A stretch of 64,000 nucleotides of DNA from Flavobacterium celericrescens (GCF_011392075.1 NZ_JAAJBV010000001.1:496001-560000); one strand, 5' to 3'; positions 52,713 to 62,362 are shown, counted from the stretch's first letter. The notes: a model not told the origin generated them from the letters alone. A program made the numbers and translations.

Positions 52713-53909
52713 ATGTACGGAAAAATTCAACAACACCTACAAAACGAATTAAATACCATTCAAGAAAACGGATTGTTCAAAAAAGAACGCATTATTACTT
52801 CACCTCAAGGCGCAGAAATTACGATTTCGACTGGTGAAACAGTTTTAAATTTTTGTGCAAATAATTATTTAGGACTTTCCTCACATCCAGAAGTAGTACA
52901 AGCAGCAAAAGATGCTTTAGATTCACATGGATTCGGAATGTCATCTGTGCGTTTTATTTGTGGAACGCAAGATATTCACAAAGAATTAGAACAAAAAATC
53001 GCAAATTTCTACGGAACAGAAGATACTATTTTATACGCAGCGGCTTTTGATGCTAACGGTGGAGTTTTCGAACCTTTATTAGGAGAAGAAGATTGTATTA
53101 TATCGGATTCGTTAAATCATGCATCAATTATTGATGGTGTTCGTTTGTGTAAAGCAGCGCGTTATCGCTACGAAAATTCTAACATGGAAGACTTAGAGCA
53201 ACAGTTAATCAAAGCAACTGAAGCTGGTCACCGTTTTAAATTGATTGTAACTGACGGAGTTTTTTCAATGGACGGACTAGTAGCGCCATTAGATAAAATA
53301 TGTGATTTAGCAGATAAGTATGATGCTATGGTGATGGTTGACGAATGTCACGCTGCAGGTTTCATTGGAGCTACAGGAAAAGGAACATTAGAAGCTAAAG
53401 GAGTAATGGGAAGAGTAGATATCATCACAGGAACACTTGGAAAAGCACTTGGTGGAGCTATGGGTGGTTATACAACAGCCAAAAAAGAAATCATTGAAAT
53501 CTTGCGTCAACGTTCACGTCCATATTTGTTTTCAAATTCATTAGCGCCTTCAATTGTTGGTGCTTCTTTAAAAGTTTTCGAATTATTAGAAAAAGATACC
53601 ACGCTTAGAGATAAATTAGAGTGGAATACAAACTATTTTAAAGCTGGTATGCGAAAAGCGGGGTTGGATTTCATAGATGGAGATTCGGCAATTGTTCCAG
53701 TGATGCTGTATGATGCTAAGCTATCACAAGTAATGGCGGAAAAATTATTAGAAAAAGGAATTTATGTGATAGGGTTTTTCTTTCCAGTTGTTCCTAAAGA
53801 TAAAGCGCGTATTAGAGTGCAACTTTCGGCAGCTCATACACAAGAGCATCTGGATAAAGCAATAGCTGCTTTTGCTGAGGTTGGTAAAGATTTAGGAATA
53901 ATCAAGTAA
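52713..53909 (+). CDS. kbl: Glycine C-acetyltransferase (2-amino-3-ketobutyrate CoA ligase)
   Basis: A 398-residue fold-type I PLP enzyme that cleaves 2-amino-3-ketobutyrate with CoA to glycine and acetyl-CoA in threonine breakdown. The PLP lysine is in [13 protein letters not shown], the aspartate in [11 protein letters not shown]. The family is shared with serine palmitoyltransferase, KBL and BioF; length and the [12 protein letters not shown] [14 protein letters not shown] block favour KBL. No threonine dehydrogenase is beside it. It follows the AddA-like gene by 31 bases, perhaps in one transcript, and sits between the two AddAB-like genes. Confidence 0.88.
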   Translation: MYGKIQQHLQNELNTIQENGLFKKERIITSPQGAEITISTGETVLNFCANNYLGLSSHPEVVQAAKDALDSHGFGMSSVRFICGTQDIHKELEQKIANFYGTEDTILYAAAFDANGGVFEPLLGEEDCIISDSLNHASIIDGVRLCKAARYRYENSNMEDLEQQLIKATEAGHRFKLIVTDGVFSMDGLVAPLDKICDLADKYDAMVMVDECHAAGFIGATGKGTLEAKGVMGRVDIITGTLGKALGGAMGGYTTAKKEIIEILRQRSRPYLFSNSLAPSIVGASLKVFELLEKDTTLRDKLEWNTNYFKAGMRKAGLDFIDGDSAIVPVMLYDAKLSQVMAEKLLEKGIYVIGFFFPVVPKDKARIRVQLSAAHTQEHLDKAIAAFAEVGKDLGIIK

Positions 53910-53945
53910 AATCGGACAGAAAAGCAATTTTTTTTAACAAAACTT

Positions 53946-53974
53946 TTTGTAGTTGAAAAAAAATAGTACTTTTG
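53946..53974 (+). promoter_or_regulatory. Promoter of the OmpA/TSP3 gene
   Basis: TTTG at 53946-53949, a 17-base spacer and TACTTTTG at 53967-53974 both match consensus; the start codon is 36 bases downstream. One of the best promoters in the window, as expected for an abundant outer-membrane protein. Confidence 0.72.
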
Positions 53975-54010
53975 TTCTAATTATAACGCATTGTAATTAA
54001 ATAAATAAGT

Positions 54011-55414
54011 ATGAAACATTTAAACAAATTATTTGCTGCTGCATTATTGTTTGCTGGATTAACATCGCAAGCACAAGATAGCAACAACCCATGGGCTGTG
54101 TCTTTTGGGGTAAACGGAGTGGACACTAAAGTTAGTGCTGTAGGTAACGATAGTCCAAAATGGATTCAATTAATTAATGTTGATAAGAACTGGAATGTTT
54201 TACCTTCAGTTTCTTATGTAAACGTATCTAGATACGTTGGAGATGGTTTTTCTTTTGGATTAGCTGGATCTGTAAACAAAATTGACAAATGGGTTTCTAG
54301 AGTTCCTGGAACTTTAGCTACTGATTTAGTTTCTAATCCTGGGGATTTATCTTACTACGGAATTGATGCTACAGTAAAATATAGCTTCATGGAATTATTA
54401 AAATCTAAATGGTTAGATCCATCTGCTCATATTGGTGGAGGTTACACTTTCTTTGGTGATGCTTCTGCAGGTACTGTTAATGGAGGTTTAGGATTAACTT
54501 TTTGGTTAACAGAAGGTGTTGGTTTACAATTCCAATCTACTTACAAACATTCATTTGATGATACTAGAGTTGCTAACGCTGATGTACCAACTCATATCCA
54601 ACATTTTGCTGGTTTAACTTTCAAATTTGGAGGTAAAGACACAGATAATGATGGTATTTATGACAAAGATGATGCATGTCCAGAAGTTGCTGGTTTACCA
54701 GAATTCAAAGGATGTCCTGATACTGATAAAGATGGTATCCAAGATTCAGCTGACTCTTGTCCAGAAGTTGCTGGTTTAGCTGAATTTAATGGTTGTCCTG
54801 ATACAGACGGAGACGGAATCATCGATTCAGAAGATGCTTGTGTTGATGTTAAAGGAACTAAAATCATGAAAGGTTGTCCAGATGCAGACGGTGACGGTGT
54901 AGCTGATAAAGATGATAATTGTCCTGCAGTTAAAGGTGCAAAAGATAACGCTGGTTGTCCTTGGCCTGATACAGATGGAGACAGTGTAATTGATAAAGAT
55001 GACAAATGTCCAACTGTAGCTGGAACTGTAGCTAACAATGGTTGTCCTGAAGTATCTGATGATGCTATCAAAAAATTAAACGATTATGCAAAAACTATCT
55101 TGTTTAACTCTGGAAAATCTTCTTTCCAAAAACAAACAATGCCAGTTTTACAAGCTATTACTGCTATCTTAAAAGAATATCCAACTGCTAAATTCTCTAT
55201 CGAAGGTCACACTGATTCTGATGGTAAAGATGCTTCTAACTTAAAATTATCTCAAGATAGAGCAGCAGCTGTTAAAAATTATTTAGTAGAGAATGGTATC
55301 GATGCTTCTAGATTAACTTCAGAAGGTTTCGGAGAGGCTAAACCAATTGACTCTAACAAAACTGCTAAAGGTAAAGCTAACAACAGAAGAGTAGAAGTGA
55401 AATTAGTTAAATAA
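54011..55414 (+). CDS. OmpA-family protein with thrombospondin type 3 repeats
   Basis: A 467-residue outer-membrane protein. Signal peptide is residues 1-21, ending LTSQAQ. An eight-strand-like barrel fills about 22-210. Then five calcium-binding type 3 repeats (about 213-350) with the recurring D-x-D-x-D-G-I and CPE/CPD pattern, for example [19 protein letters not shown]. The C-terminal OmpA domain (about 355-467) has [12 protein letters not shown] and KANNRRVEV, which bind peptidoglycan. Such proteins are major Bacteroidetes envelope proteins. Strong promoter and terminator fit high expression. It is inserted between kbl and the AddB-like gene. Confidence 0.93.
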   Translation: MKHLNKLFAAALLFAGLTSQAQDSNNPWAVSFGVNGVDTKVSAVGNDSPKWIQLINVDKNWNVLPSVSYVNVSRYVGDGFSFGLAGSVNKIDKWVSRVPGTLATDLVSNPGDLSYYGIDATVKYSFMELLKSKWLDPSAHIGGGYTFFGDASAGTVNGGLGLTFWLTEGVGLQFQSTYKHSFDDTRVANADVPTHIQHFAGLTFKFGGKDTDNDGIYDKDDACPEVAGLPEFKGCPDTDKDGIQDSADSCPEVAGLAEFNGCPDTDGDGIIDSEDACVDVKGTKIMKGCPDADGDGVADKDDNCPAVKGAKDNAGCPWPDTDGDSVIDKDDKCPTVAGTVANNGCPEVSDDAIKKLNDYAKTILFNSGKSSFQKQTMPVLQAITAILKEYPTAKFSIEGHTDSDGKDASNLKLSQDRAAAVKNYLVENGIDASRLTSEGFGEAKPIDSNKTAKGKANNRRVEVKLVK

Positions 55415-55436
55415 TTTCTTTCTAAAATATACTAAG

Positions 55437-55468
55437 AAACGTCCCGATATTTCGGGACGTTTTTTTAT
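55437..55468 (+). terminator. Intrinsic terminator of the OmpA/TSP3 gene
   Basis: AACGTCCCGA pairs perfectly with TCGGGACGTT around TATT, followed by seven Ts. Confidence 0.9.
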
Positions 55469-55477
55469 TTTTATAAA

Positions 55478-58255
55478 ATGAAACAAGATACTTTTTTAGA
55501 TAAGTTAAGCGCCATTATTTTATCACAATCTGATATTGAATTGTCGAATTGTTTGATTGTTTTACCCAATAAAAGAGCCAAGGTGTTTCTTTTAGAAAGT
55601 TTAAAAAATCAATTAGATACTACCTCATTTGCACCAACTATCATTAGTATTGAAGATTTCATTCAAGAAATTTCTAGCCTTCGTACTATTGATCCAATTG
55701 AATTATTATTCGAATTCTACGAAGTCTACCTTTCCGTTACCGAAAAAACGGACCAGCAAACCTTTGAAGAATTTGCCACTTGGGCAAAAACTACCATTCA
55801 AGATTTTAATGAAATCGATAGATATCTATTAGATCCAAATCATATTTTCTCTTATTTAGAAGATATCGAAGCATTAAAACGTTGGGATTTACAACCACAA
55901 GACAAAACCAAATTAATTACAACTCATTTAGAGTTTTGGGCGAAATTGCCATTATATTACGAATCGTTTTACAAGCATTTATTAAAAAAAGGAATTGGTT
56001 ACCAAGGTTTATTGTACAGAGAAGCAGTGAGAAACTTAGCTTCATTTACCACAACAATTACCAATCAAATCTATTTTGCAGGGTTCAACGCTTTAAATCA
56101 AGCGGAAGAACGCATATTCAAACACTTAGCCAACGAAAACAAAGCCAAAATTTATTGGGATATCGATGAGGTTTTTTTGAACGATTCCTATCACGATGCT
56201 GGTTTGTTCATTCGAAAGTTTAAAAAAGAATGGAAACCTTTCGTAAATCAAGATTTCGAATGGGTGGTGAATCATTTTAGTGAAGAAAAAAATATCGAAA
56301 TCATAGGTACACCAAAAAGTATCGGTCAAGCCAAAATTGTAGGAACTATTGTTGAAAAGATTCAATCTGAAAACCCATATTTAGAAAAAACCGCTGTTGT
56401 TTTAGGTGACGAAAATCTGTTGCTTCCTGTTTTATACGGTTTGCCTGAATCAGTTGATGCGTTGAATATTACGATGGGTTATCCAAGTAAAAATAATCCT
56501 GCGCAATTGTTGATTAGTAAGTTGTTCAAGTTGCATACCAATGCTAAACAGCGAAATGAAAAAAGCTACACGTTCTATTACAAAGAAGTTTTAGATATCC
56601 TGAATCATCCTTTGGTGGAACCGTATTGCAAAGTAGAAGAAGTTGTAAAAGTGATTAATAACAACAATTTTACCTTCTTTTCCAACCAAAAATTATTCAG
56701 TTTATACGAAGAGAAATATCCAAATACAGAAAACAAATTCTTTCAATTGCTCTTCACACGTTGGGACGATTCTATTTCCGATATTTTAGCGAATTTGAAT
56801 TCGATTTTACTTACCATAAAAACCTATTTAAGTAATGACGATGCCGAAGAAAAAGTAACGAAAGCTTTTGTGTATTCTGTTTTTAAAACGATAAATAAAT
56901 TAACCAATTACCACGAAACGTATAATCAAATCGAAAGTTTGCCATCGCTTCAAGCCATTTACAAGCAAATTATCGATTTAGCCGAAGTTTCTTTTGAAGG
57001 TGAGCCTTTGAGCGGTCTTCAAGTGATGGGTGTTTTAGAAAGCCGTGTATTGGATTTTGAAAACGTGATTATCACTTCGGTTAATGAAGGTAAATTTCCA
57101 GCTGGGAAATCGCAAAATTCATTCATTCCGTATGATGTAAAAAAAGAATTAGGTTTGCCAACGTACAAAGAAAAAGATGCGATTTATTGCTATCACTTTT
57201 ATCATTTGTTATTGCGTGCAAAAAATGTGTGGTTACTTTATAATACCGATAACGAAGGAATTGATGCTGGCGAAAAAAGTCGTTTCATTACCCAATTAGA
57301 AATTGAGAAACAACCAAAACACAATATTACAAGCACCATTTACAATGCGGTTTTACCCGAAAAAGCATACGAACCAGTTACCATTCCAAAAACCGATAAA
57401 ATCTTAACCCGTTTACACGAAATCGCAACCGATAAAGGATTTTCTCCATCGTCGTTGACGAATTATATTCGAAATCCGTTACAGTTTTACATGCAACGTA
57501 TTTTACGAATCAACGAAGCGGATGAAGTGGAAGAAAACATCGCAGTGAATACTTTGGGAACTATTATTCACAATGCGTTGGAAGAATTGTATACGCCCTA
57601 TTTGAATCAGTTTTTGGCATTGCATCATATTGAAGCGATGGAAGCTAAAATTGAAGAAGTAATACTGAAACATTTCAAAGAAATTTACAAAGAAGGTGAA
57701 ATTACAAAAGGGAAAAACCTATTAGCTTTTGAAGTAGCCAAACGAAATGTTTACAACTTCCTACAATTAGAAAAGAAAGACATCGAAGCAGGTCAAGCTA
57801 TAAAAGTATTGCTGTTAGAAGCGAGTTTGTCTTGTGAAATCGAAGTAAAATCATTGCCTTTTCCAATAAAAATAGCAGGTAAAGTAGACCGAATTGAAGA
57901 GCGCGATGCCACTATCAGAATCATCGATTATAAAACTGGAAAAGTTGATGGGAACAGCTTAAAAATTCAAGATTTTGGTGATTTGACTTCGGATATTAAA
58001 AATGAAAAAATCATTCAGTTGTTGTGCTATGCCTTGATGTTTGAAAATCACGAATTAAAACAAAATAGAGAAGTTTCCGCAGGAATTGTTTCGTTTAAAA
58101 ACATGAAAAATGGTTTTTTACCTTTCGGATTAGGAAAAGGAAAAGATGCTGAACTTGTTATTTCAAATGTTATTTTACAAGATTTTAAATCGGAATTAGA
58201 AACGTTGATTGTAGAAATTTTCAATCCAGAAATTCCCTTTAAAGAAAAAATTTAG
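55478..58255 (+). CDS. AddB-like PD-(D/E)XK nuclease with degenerate helicase half
   Basis: A 925-residue protein. The N-terminal half has helicase-like layout (LIVLPNKRAKVFLLESL) but no intact Walker A, so it is probably not an ATPase there. SGLQVMGVLESRVLDFENVI matches motif V-like sequence. The C-terminal nuclease has VDRIEERDATIRIIDYKTGK with the D-x(n)-YK active site. In the four-cysteine cluster region the usual cysteine reads asparagine (LTNYIRNPLQFY), so an iron-sulfur staple seems absent. It is the likely partner of the AddA-like protein at 49493. It starts right after the OmpA terminator, so its promoter lies within or before that hairpin. Confidence 0.82.
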   Translation: MKQDTFLDKLSAIILSQSDIELSNCLIVLPNKRAKVFLLESLKNQLDTTSFAPTIISIEDFIQEISSLRTIDPIELLFEFYEVYLSVTEKTDQQTFEEFATWAKTTIQDFNEIDRYLLDPNHIFSYLEDIEALKRWDLQPQDKTKLITTHLEFWAKLPLYYESFYKHLLKKGIGYQGLLYREAVRNLASFTTTITNQIYFAGFNALNQAEERIFKHLANENKAKIYWDIDEVFLNDSYHDAGLFIRKFKKEWKPFVNQDFEWVVNHFSEEKNIEIIGTPKSIGQAKIVGTIVEKIQSENPYLEKTAVVLGDENLLLPVLYGLPESVDALNITMGYPSKNNPAQLLISKLFKLHTNAKQRNEKSYTFYYKEVLDILNHPLVEPYCKVEEVVKVINNNNFTFFSNQKLFSLYEEKYPNTENKFFQLLFTRWDDSISDILANLNSILLTIKTYLSNDDAEEKVTKAFVYSVFKTINKLTNYHETYNQIESLPSLQAIYKQIIDLAEVSFEGEPLSGLQVMGVLESRVLDFENVIITSVNEGKFPAGKSQNSFIPYDVKKELGLPTYKEKDAIYCYHFYHLLLRAKNVWLLYNTDNEGIDAGEKSRFITQLEIEKQPKHNITSTIYNAVLPEKAYEPVTIPKTDKILTRLHEIATDKGFSPSSLTNYIRNPLQFYMQRILRINEADEVEENIAVNTLGTIIHNALEELYTPYLNQFLALHHIEAMEAKIEEVILKHFKEIYKEGEITKGKNLLAFEVAKRNVYNFLQLEKKDIEAGQAIKVLLLEASLSCEIEVKSLPFPIKIAGKVDRIEERDATIRIIDYKTGKVDGNSLKIQDFGDLTSDIKNEKIIQLLCYALMFENHELKQNREVSAGIVSFKNMKNGFLPFGLGKGKDAELVISNVILQDFKSELETLIVEIFNPEIPFKEKI

Positions 58256-58257
58256 TT

Positions 58258-58345
58258 AGCCACGGATTAAAGGATTTTCACAGATTCCAAATCCTGCTAA
58301 TCTGTGAAATCTGTGTCTTTGATATTTTGCGTGCTTTGCGGTTAA
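58258..58345. repeat. Dispersed intergenic repeat with CACAGATT palindrome
   Basis: Starts GCCACGGATTAAAGG. It holds CACAGATT at 58279-58286 and its exact complement AATCTGTG at 58299-58306, a further CTGTG, and ends TTTGCGTGCTTTGCGG. It sits between two convergent genes (AddB-like and the hydrolase). The palindrome is shared with 60950-61005, and the GCGTGCTTTGCG words recur inverted near 59153. Confidence 0.7.
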
Positions 58346-58349
58346 ATAA

Positions 58350-59132
58350 CTAAACCCTTTTCAAAAAACCACTCAAAACCGCCAACAATTCCGCTTGGTT
58401 TTCAAAGTGACTCATGTGGCCGTCTTCAAAAGTGGTGAGTTGTACTTGCGTGCCTTCAATTTGTTCTAAATTGTCATCATAATTTAAAACTGGGTCTTTT
58501 TTACCTAAAATAAGTTGAATCGGGTAAGGTGCAAAATGCAAAATAACTTCGCGATCTTTTCTAATTTTCATGCCTTCCAATGCGGCAACAATACCTTGAA
58601 GTGGCGTTTTTAAAGCTTCTAATTTTACTTCTTCGATAATATCTGCTAAACGTTCACGATTGTCTTCACTAAACAAATTAGCAATGCTCATACGAATGAA
58701 TGCCGAATAATTTTGCTTCACCGCTACAATCGCTCTATCACGATTTACTTTTCGTTCGTCGCTATCGGCTCTTGAAGTGGAGTTTTGTAATACAATTCCT
58801 TTTATATTATCAGGGTACAATTCGGCGAAAGCCAGTGCTACATAACCGCCCATCGAATGTCCAATCAAAACTGTTTTTCTGATTTTTAATTCGTGCAACA
58901 CATGATGCACCATATCGGCTTGGTCTTCCATCGTGTGGACATAACCCAAACATTCGGTTTCGCCATGACCTAATAAATCGATAGTAATAATGCGGTGTTT
59001 CTTTACCAATTCAGGAATAAAAGCCTTCCACATCGATTGATTCTCCAAAAAACCATGCAACAAAACCACAGCCGTTCCTTTTCCTTGGTCGGTGTAACTG
59101 ATTTTGGTGTTTTTGAAGTTGGTGGTTTTCAT
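58350..59132 (-). CDS. Alpha/beta-fold hydrolase
   Basis: A 260-residue cytosolic hydrolase when started at MKTTNFKN; an upstream ATG lies inside the repeat-rich gap and is unlikely. The oxyanion region is VVLLHGFLENQSMW. The triad is the serine of IGHSMGGYVAL, the aspartate of ILGKKDPVLNYD and the histidine of FEDGHMSHFEN. This is the epoxide-hydrolase/haloperoxidase-like branch; the substrate is not known. It lies between the AddB-like gene and abiH, flanked on both sides by dispersed repeats. Confidence 0.85.
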   Translation of the reverse strand: MKTTNFKNTKISYTDQGKGTAVVLLHGFLENQSMWKAFIPELVKKHRIITIDLLGHGETECLGYVHTMEDQADMVHHVLHELKIRKTVLIGHSMGGYVALAFAELYPDNIKGIVLQNSTSRADSDERKVNRDRAIVAVKQNYSAFIRMSIANLFSEDNRERLADIIEEVKLEALKTPLQGIVAALEGMKIRKDREVILHFAPYPIQLILGKKDPVLNYDDNLEQIEGTQVQLTTFEDGHMSHFENQAELLAVLSGFLKRV

Positions 59133-59147
59133 GAGGGCAAAGTTAGG

Positions 59148-59250
59148 GTTTAAACGCAAAGAGCGCAAAGTTTTTTCGCAAAGTGTGCAAGGATTTTCTC
59201 ACCACAAACTTGTCATTCCGTAGGAATCTCATAAAGAGATGTTTTTAGTA
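59148..59250. repeat. Second dispersed repeat block upstream of abiH
   Basis: Contains ACGCAAAGAGCGCAAAG, then CGCAAAGTGTGCAAGG (the inverted wording of the 58325-58343 end), then TTGTCATTCCGTAGGAATC, a phrase I associate with degenerate Flavobacterium intergenic repeats. It fills most of the gap between the hydrolase and abiH. Confidence 0.6.
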
Positions 59251-59273
59251 CGACAAGATTGTAAATAAAAACG

Positions 59274-59281
59274 TATTTTTG
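59274..59281 (+). promoter_or_regulatory. -7 box of abiH
   Basis: TATTTTTG is an exact TAnnTTTG match 20 bases before the abiH ATG, just downstream of the repeat block. Confidence 0.5.
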
Positions 59282-59301
59282 AGAAAAGCATTTTTAGATT
59301 T

Positions 59302-60546
59302 ATGAACAGATTAGTGATTATTGGAAACGGTTTTGATTTAGCACATGGTTTGCCAACAAGTTACAGGGATTTTATTAATAATTACTGGACAAATGGAAAT
59401 ATTAGAAAAAAGGACGATAATTTATGTACTTTAGATATAGATAGTTCTATTCCGATTAATAATGTAAAAGGTTATCAAGATATTTTAAATTTACTTGAAG
59501 ATAAATCAATGTTTCCAAATTTACAAAAGCAAGGAAATTGCACTTTTATTGAGGATATAGGAAACTATAGGGTAAAAACCGTTATGATGTTCAAGAATGG
59601 GTTTTTTGAAAAAATCAATCAAAACCTATCAATTCAAAATTGGGTTGATATTGAAAACGAATATTATAGGCAATTAAAAAATATTATTGGTTCAGATAAA
59701 TCATATTTACAAGTTGGAGAGGACTTGTTAAGGGTGAAAAAGGAAAAAGTAAAGATACTTAATCAGGAATTATTAGAAATCAAGTTATTGTTTGAAAATT
59801 ATTTAATAGAGAAAATTTTAAAAGAATATAATTTTAAAAATTTCAGAGGTGAAAATCAGGATTTTTTTAAAGTATTAGGGTTGCTAAAACCTATTTCGGT
59901 TTTTAGCAATGAGAATGATATTTTAGATGAATTTTCTAACAAAGAAGATAAAAATGAGATAAAAAATAAATTCAAAAAAGAGAAAATAGAAAAGATTGAA
60001 AATGGAGTTTATTTATTAAATTTTAATTATACTTATACTGCTTTCAAATATTTTGAATTACTTAAAAATGATTTAAATGATGTAAAGCTCAATCACATTC
60101 ATGGTATATTGGGTAATGATACGGACAATAAGATAAATTTTGGTTTTGGAGATGAGATGGATGAAGATTATAAATTAATTGAAAATATTAATGATAATGA
60201 ATATTTAAGAAATTTCAAATCTTTTCAATATTTGCAAAATTCAAATTATAGTGACTTGTTAAGCTATATTGACAGTAATAAGTTTCAGGTTTTAATCTTG
60301 GGACATTCATGTGGGTTGTCGGATAGAACACTTTTAAACACAATATTTGAGCATGAAAATTGCCGTTCAATAAAACCTTATTTTTATGAAGTTAAAGATG
60401 AACAAGGGAAAGTAATTGACGATAACTATACAGAAATAATCCAAAACATATCTCGTCATTTCAATAATAAAAAATTAATGAGAGAAAAGATTGTAAATAA
60501 AAAACTTTGTCAACCATTACCACAAATTCAATTACCAAAAAAATAA
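59302..60546 (+). CDS. abiH: AbiH-family abortive-infection protein
   Basis: A 414-residue protein with the AbiH marks: N-terminal VIIGNGFDLAHGLPTSYRDF, central VYLLNFNYTYT, NHIHGILG, and C-terminal ILGHSCGLSDRTLLNTIFE. The family was found in lactococcal phage-abortive systems; the active mechanism is not well settled. The N-terminal GNGFDLAHG looks nucleotide-binding. The charged middle (about 200-260, IKNKFKKEKIEKIENG) is coiled. Codon use is more AT-rich than its neighbours, as for transferred genes. It has its own -7 box, and the DUF1398 gene starts 3 bases after its stop. Confidence 0.85.
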   Translation: MNRLVIIGNGFDLAHGLPTSYRDFINNYWTNGNIRKKDDNLCTLDIDSSIPINNVKGYQDILNLLEDKSMFPNLQKQGNCTFIEDIGNYRVKTVMMFKNGFFEKINQNLSIQNWVDIENEYYRQLKNIIGSDKSYLQVGEDLLRVKKEKVKILNQELLEIKLLFENYLIEKILKEYNFKNFRGENQDFFKVLGLLKPISVFSNENDILDEFSNKEDKNEIKNKFKKEKIEKIENGVYLLNFNYTYTAFKYFELLKNDLNDVKLNHIHGILGNDTDNKINFGFGDEMDEDYKLIENINDNEYLRNFKSFQYLQNSNYSDLLSYIDSNKFQVLILGHSCGLSDRTLLNTIFEHENCRSIKPYFYEVKDEQGKVIDDNYTEIIQNISRHFNNKKLMREKIVNKKLCQPLPQIQLPKK

Positions 60547-60549
60547 AAT

Positions 60550-60942
60550 ATGTTCACCATCCAACAAATTCACGAAGCACACGCCAAAGTAAAAAGCGGT
60601 GCTGATTTTCCAAAATACATGCAAGACATAATTGCGCTTGGTGTTACTTCTTTCGAAACTTTTGTATTTGATAATCACACCAATTATTATGGTGCCAATG
60701 ATTTTCAGACTTCGTCAATTGGTTTTTCAGAAACCTTAACTATTGCTGATGAAAGTAACGTTGAGCAATTCAAATCCGACTTAAAATCGCACCAACAAGG
60801 CAACACCGATTACATGACGTTTTTACACGATTGCGCTAAATCTGGCGTTGAAAAATGGATTGTGGTAATGGATAAAATGACATGCAGTTATTATGACAAA
60901 GCTGGGAATGAAATGGTGGTGGAAGTGATTCCATCTGTTTAA
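60550..60942 (+). CDS. DUF1398 protein
   Basis: A 130-residue cytosolic protein. It begins MFTIQQIHEAHAKVKSGADF, and carries FPKYMQDIIALGVTSFETFV and the YDKAGNEMVVEVIPSV end typical of the DUF1398 family (YbcV-like), whose function is unknown. It follows abiH by 3 bases on the same strand, but its codon use is closer to the core genes, so it may be an older resident that abiH landed in front of. A part in defence is not supported by known members. Confidence 0.8.
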   Translation: MFTIQQIHEAHAKVKSGADFPKYMQDIIALGVTSFETFVFDNHTNYYGANDFQTSSIGFSETLTIADESNVEQFKSDLKSHQQGNTDYMTFLHDCAKSGVEKWIVVMDKMTCSYYDKAGNEMVVEVIPSV

Positions 60943-60949
60943 TATTTTA

Positions 60950-61005
60950 GGAACACAGATTTAAGAAATTACATAAATTTTAAAAATTTCTCCAATCTGT
61001 GTTCC
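60950..61005. repeat. Palindromic repeat after the DUF1398 gene
   Basis: GGAACACAGATT (60950-60961) and its perfect 12-base complement AATCTGTGTTCC (60994-61005), with an inner AGAAATT / AATTTCT pairing. The outer arms share CACAGATT with the repeat at 58279, so both belong to one family. It could form a long hairpin in RNA from either strand. Confidence 0.75.
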
Positions 61006-61038
61006 AAAAAAAAAACGGCTCACATTTCTGCAAGCCGT
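61006..61038 (-). terminator. Terminator of the aminopeptidase P gene
   Basis: On the minus strand ACGGCT and AGCCGT pair around a 12-base loop, followed by nine Ts, downstream of the stop codon at 61070. The short GACTGA-type repeats at 61052-61063 lie between. Confidence 0.75.
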
Positions 61039-61069
61039 CTATACTGTAAACTGAGACTGAGACTGAAAA

Positions 61070-62362
61070 CTAACTATTCATTATCGCTTCAATTTCTTCA
61101 ATTTCAATTGGAATATTGCGCATTAAATTGAATGCTGCTCCTTTTTCTTGAATCACCATATCGTCTTCTAAACGAATACCAAAACCTTCTTTCGGAATGT
61201 AAATTCCTGGTTCAACAGTGAAAACCATATTCGCTTGCATTGGTTCGTGTAATAAACCGTAATCGTGCGTATCTAATCCCATGTGGTGAGACGTTCCGTG
61301 CATGAAATATTTTTTATACGCTGGCCAATCTGGATTTTCGTTTTGTACATCGGCTTTGTCGATTAATCCTAAACCTAGTAATTCAGAAGTCATGATTTTA
61401 CCTACTTCTACATGATATTGTTTCCATAAGGTTCCAGGAACCAACATTTTTGTAGCTTCGTTTTTCACATTTAAAACGGCATTGTAAACCGCTTTTTGTC
61501 TATCTGTAAAACGACCCGAAACCGGAACCATACGCGTCATATCGCTTGAATAATTCGCATATTCTGCACCAACGTCTAATAAAATCAAATCACCAGCTTT
61601 ACATTGTTGGTTGTTTTCAATGTAGTGCAATACATTCGCGTTATTTCCAGAAGCAATAATTGGTGTGTAAGCAAAACCTTTCGAACGATTTCTTAGAAAT
61701 TCATGTGCAAATTCGGCTTCAATTTCGTATTCCATAACGTTTGGTTTTACGAATTGCAACACTCTTCTAAAACCTTTTTCGGTAATATCACACGCTTTTT
61801 GGATTAAATCCAATTCTTCACTTTCTTTAACCGAACGTAATCTTTGTAAAATAGGATTCGATTTTTCTACTTTGTGTGCTGGATAATTTTCTTTCCACCA
61901 TTTGATAAAACGCGTTTCACGAGTTTCGGTTTCGATAACCGCTCTGTAATGTTCGTTAGTGTTGATGTAAATCGTATCAGCATACGCCATGATTTCTTTC
62001 AACGTTTTGTGGAAATCTTGTAACCAAATCACCGATTTAATTCCAGAAACTTCAAAAGCTCTTTCTTTGGTAAGTTTTTCGCCTTCCCAAATCGCAATGT
62101 GCTCATTCGTTTCTTTTAAGAATAAAATTTCTTTCAAATGTTCGTAAGGCGCATCTGGAAAAAGTAACAAAATACTTTCTTCTTGGTCTACGCCAGATAA
62201 ATATAAAATATCTCTATGTTGTGCAAAAGGCAATGTGCTATCAGCACTTACTGGATAAATATCGTTTGAATTGAATACCGCAACGCTGTTAGGTTTCATT
62301 TGAGCTGTGAATTTTGCTCTGTTTTTCACGTATAAATCGCGGTCTATTTGATGGTATTTCAT
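61070..62362 (-). CDS. Xaa-Pro aminopeptidase (aminopeptidase P)
   Basis: A 430-residue dinuclear metal peptidase of the M24 family, started at MKYHQIDRDL; an in-frame ATG 21 codons earlier adds a tail across the promoter region. The metal ligands are two aspartates in LLDVGAEYANYSSDMTRM, the histidine of HGTSHHMGLDTHD, and glutamates in TVEPGIYIP and RLEDDMVIQE. The N-terminal creatinase-like domain fills the first 170 residues. It removes N-terminal residues before proline in the cytosol. It is divergent from the BNR-repeat gene with a 118-base gap. Confidence 0.93.
   Translation of the reverse strand: MKYHQIDRDLYVKNRAKFTAQMKPNSVAVFNSNDIYPVSADSTLPFAQHRDILYLSGVDQEESILLLFPDAPYEHLKEILFLKETNEHIAIWEGEKLTKERAFEVSGIKSVIWLQDFHKTLKEIMAYADTIYINTNEHYRAVIETETRETRFIKWWKENYPAHKVEKSNPILQRLRSVKESEELDLIQKACDITEKGFRRVLQFVKPNVMEYEIEAEFAHEFLRNRSKGFAYTPIIASGNNANVLHYIENNQQCKAGDLILLDVGAEYANYSSDMTRMVPVSGRFTDRQKAVYNAVLNVKNEATKMLVPGTLWKQYHVEVGKIMTSELLGLGLIDKADVQNENPDWPAYKKYFMHGTSHHMGLDTHDYGLLHEPMQANMVFTVEPGIYIPKEGFGIRLEDDMVIQEKGAAFNLMRNIPIEIEEIEAIMNS

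Noticed and set aside
54650..55060. Regularly spaced DNA repeats suggesting a CRISPR-like array
   Set aside because: They encode the calcium-binding thrombospondin type 3 repeats of the OmpA protein; the repeats are in frame and imperfect at the DNA level.
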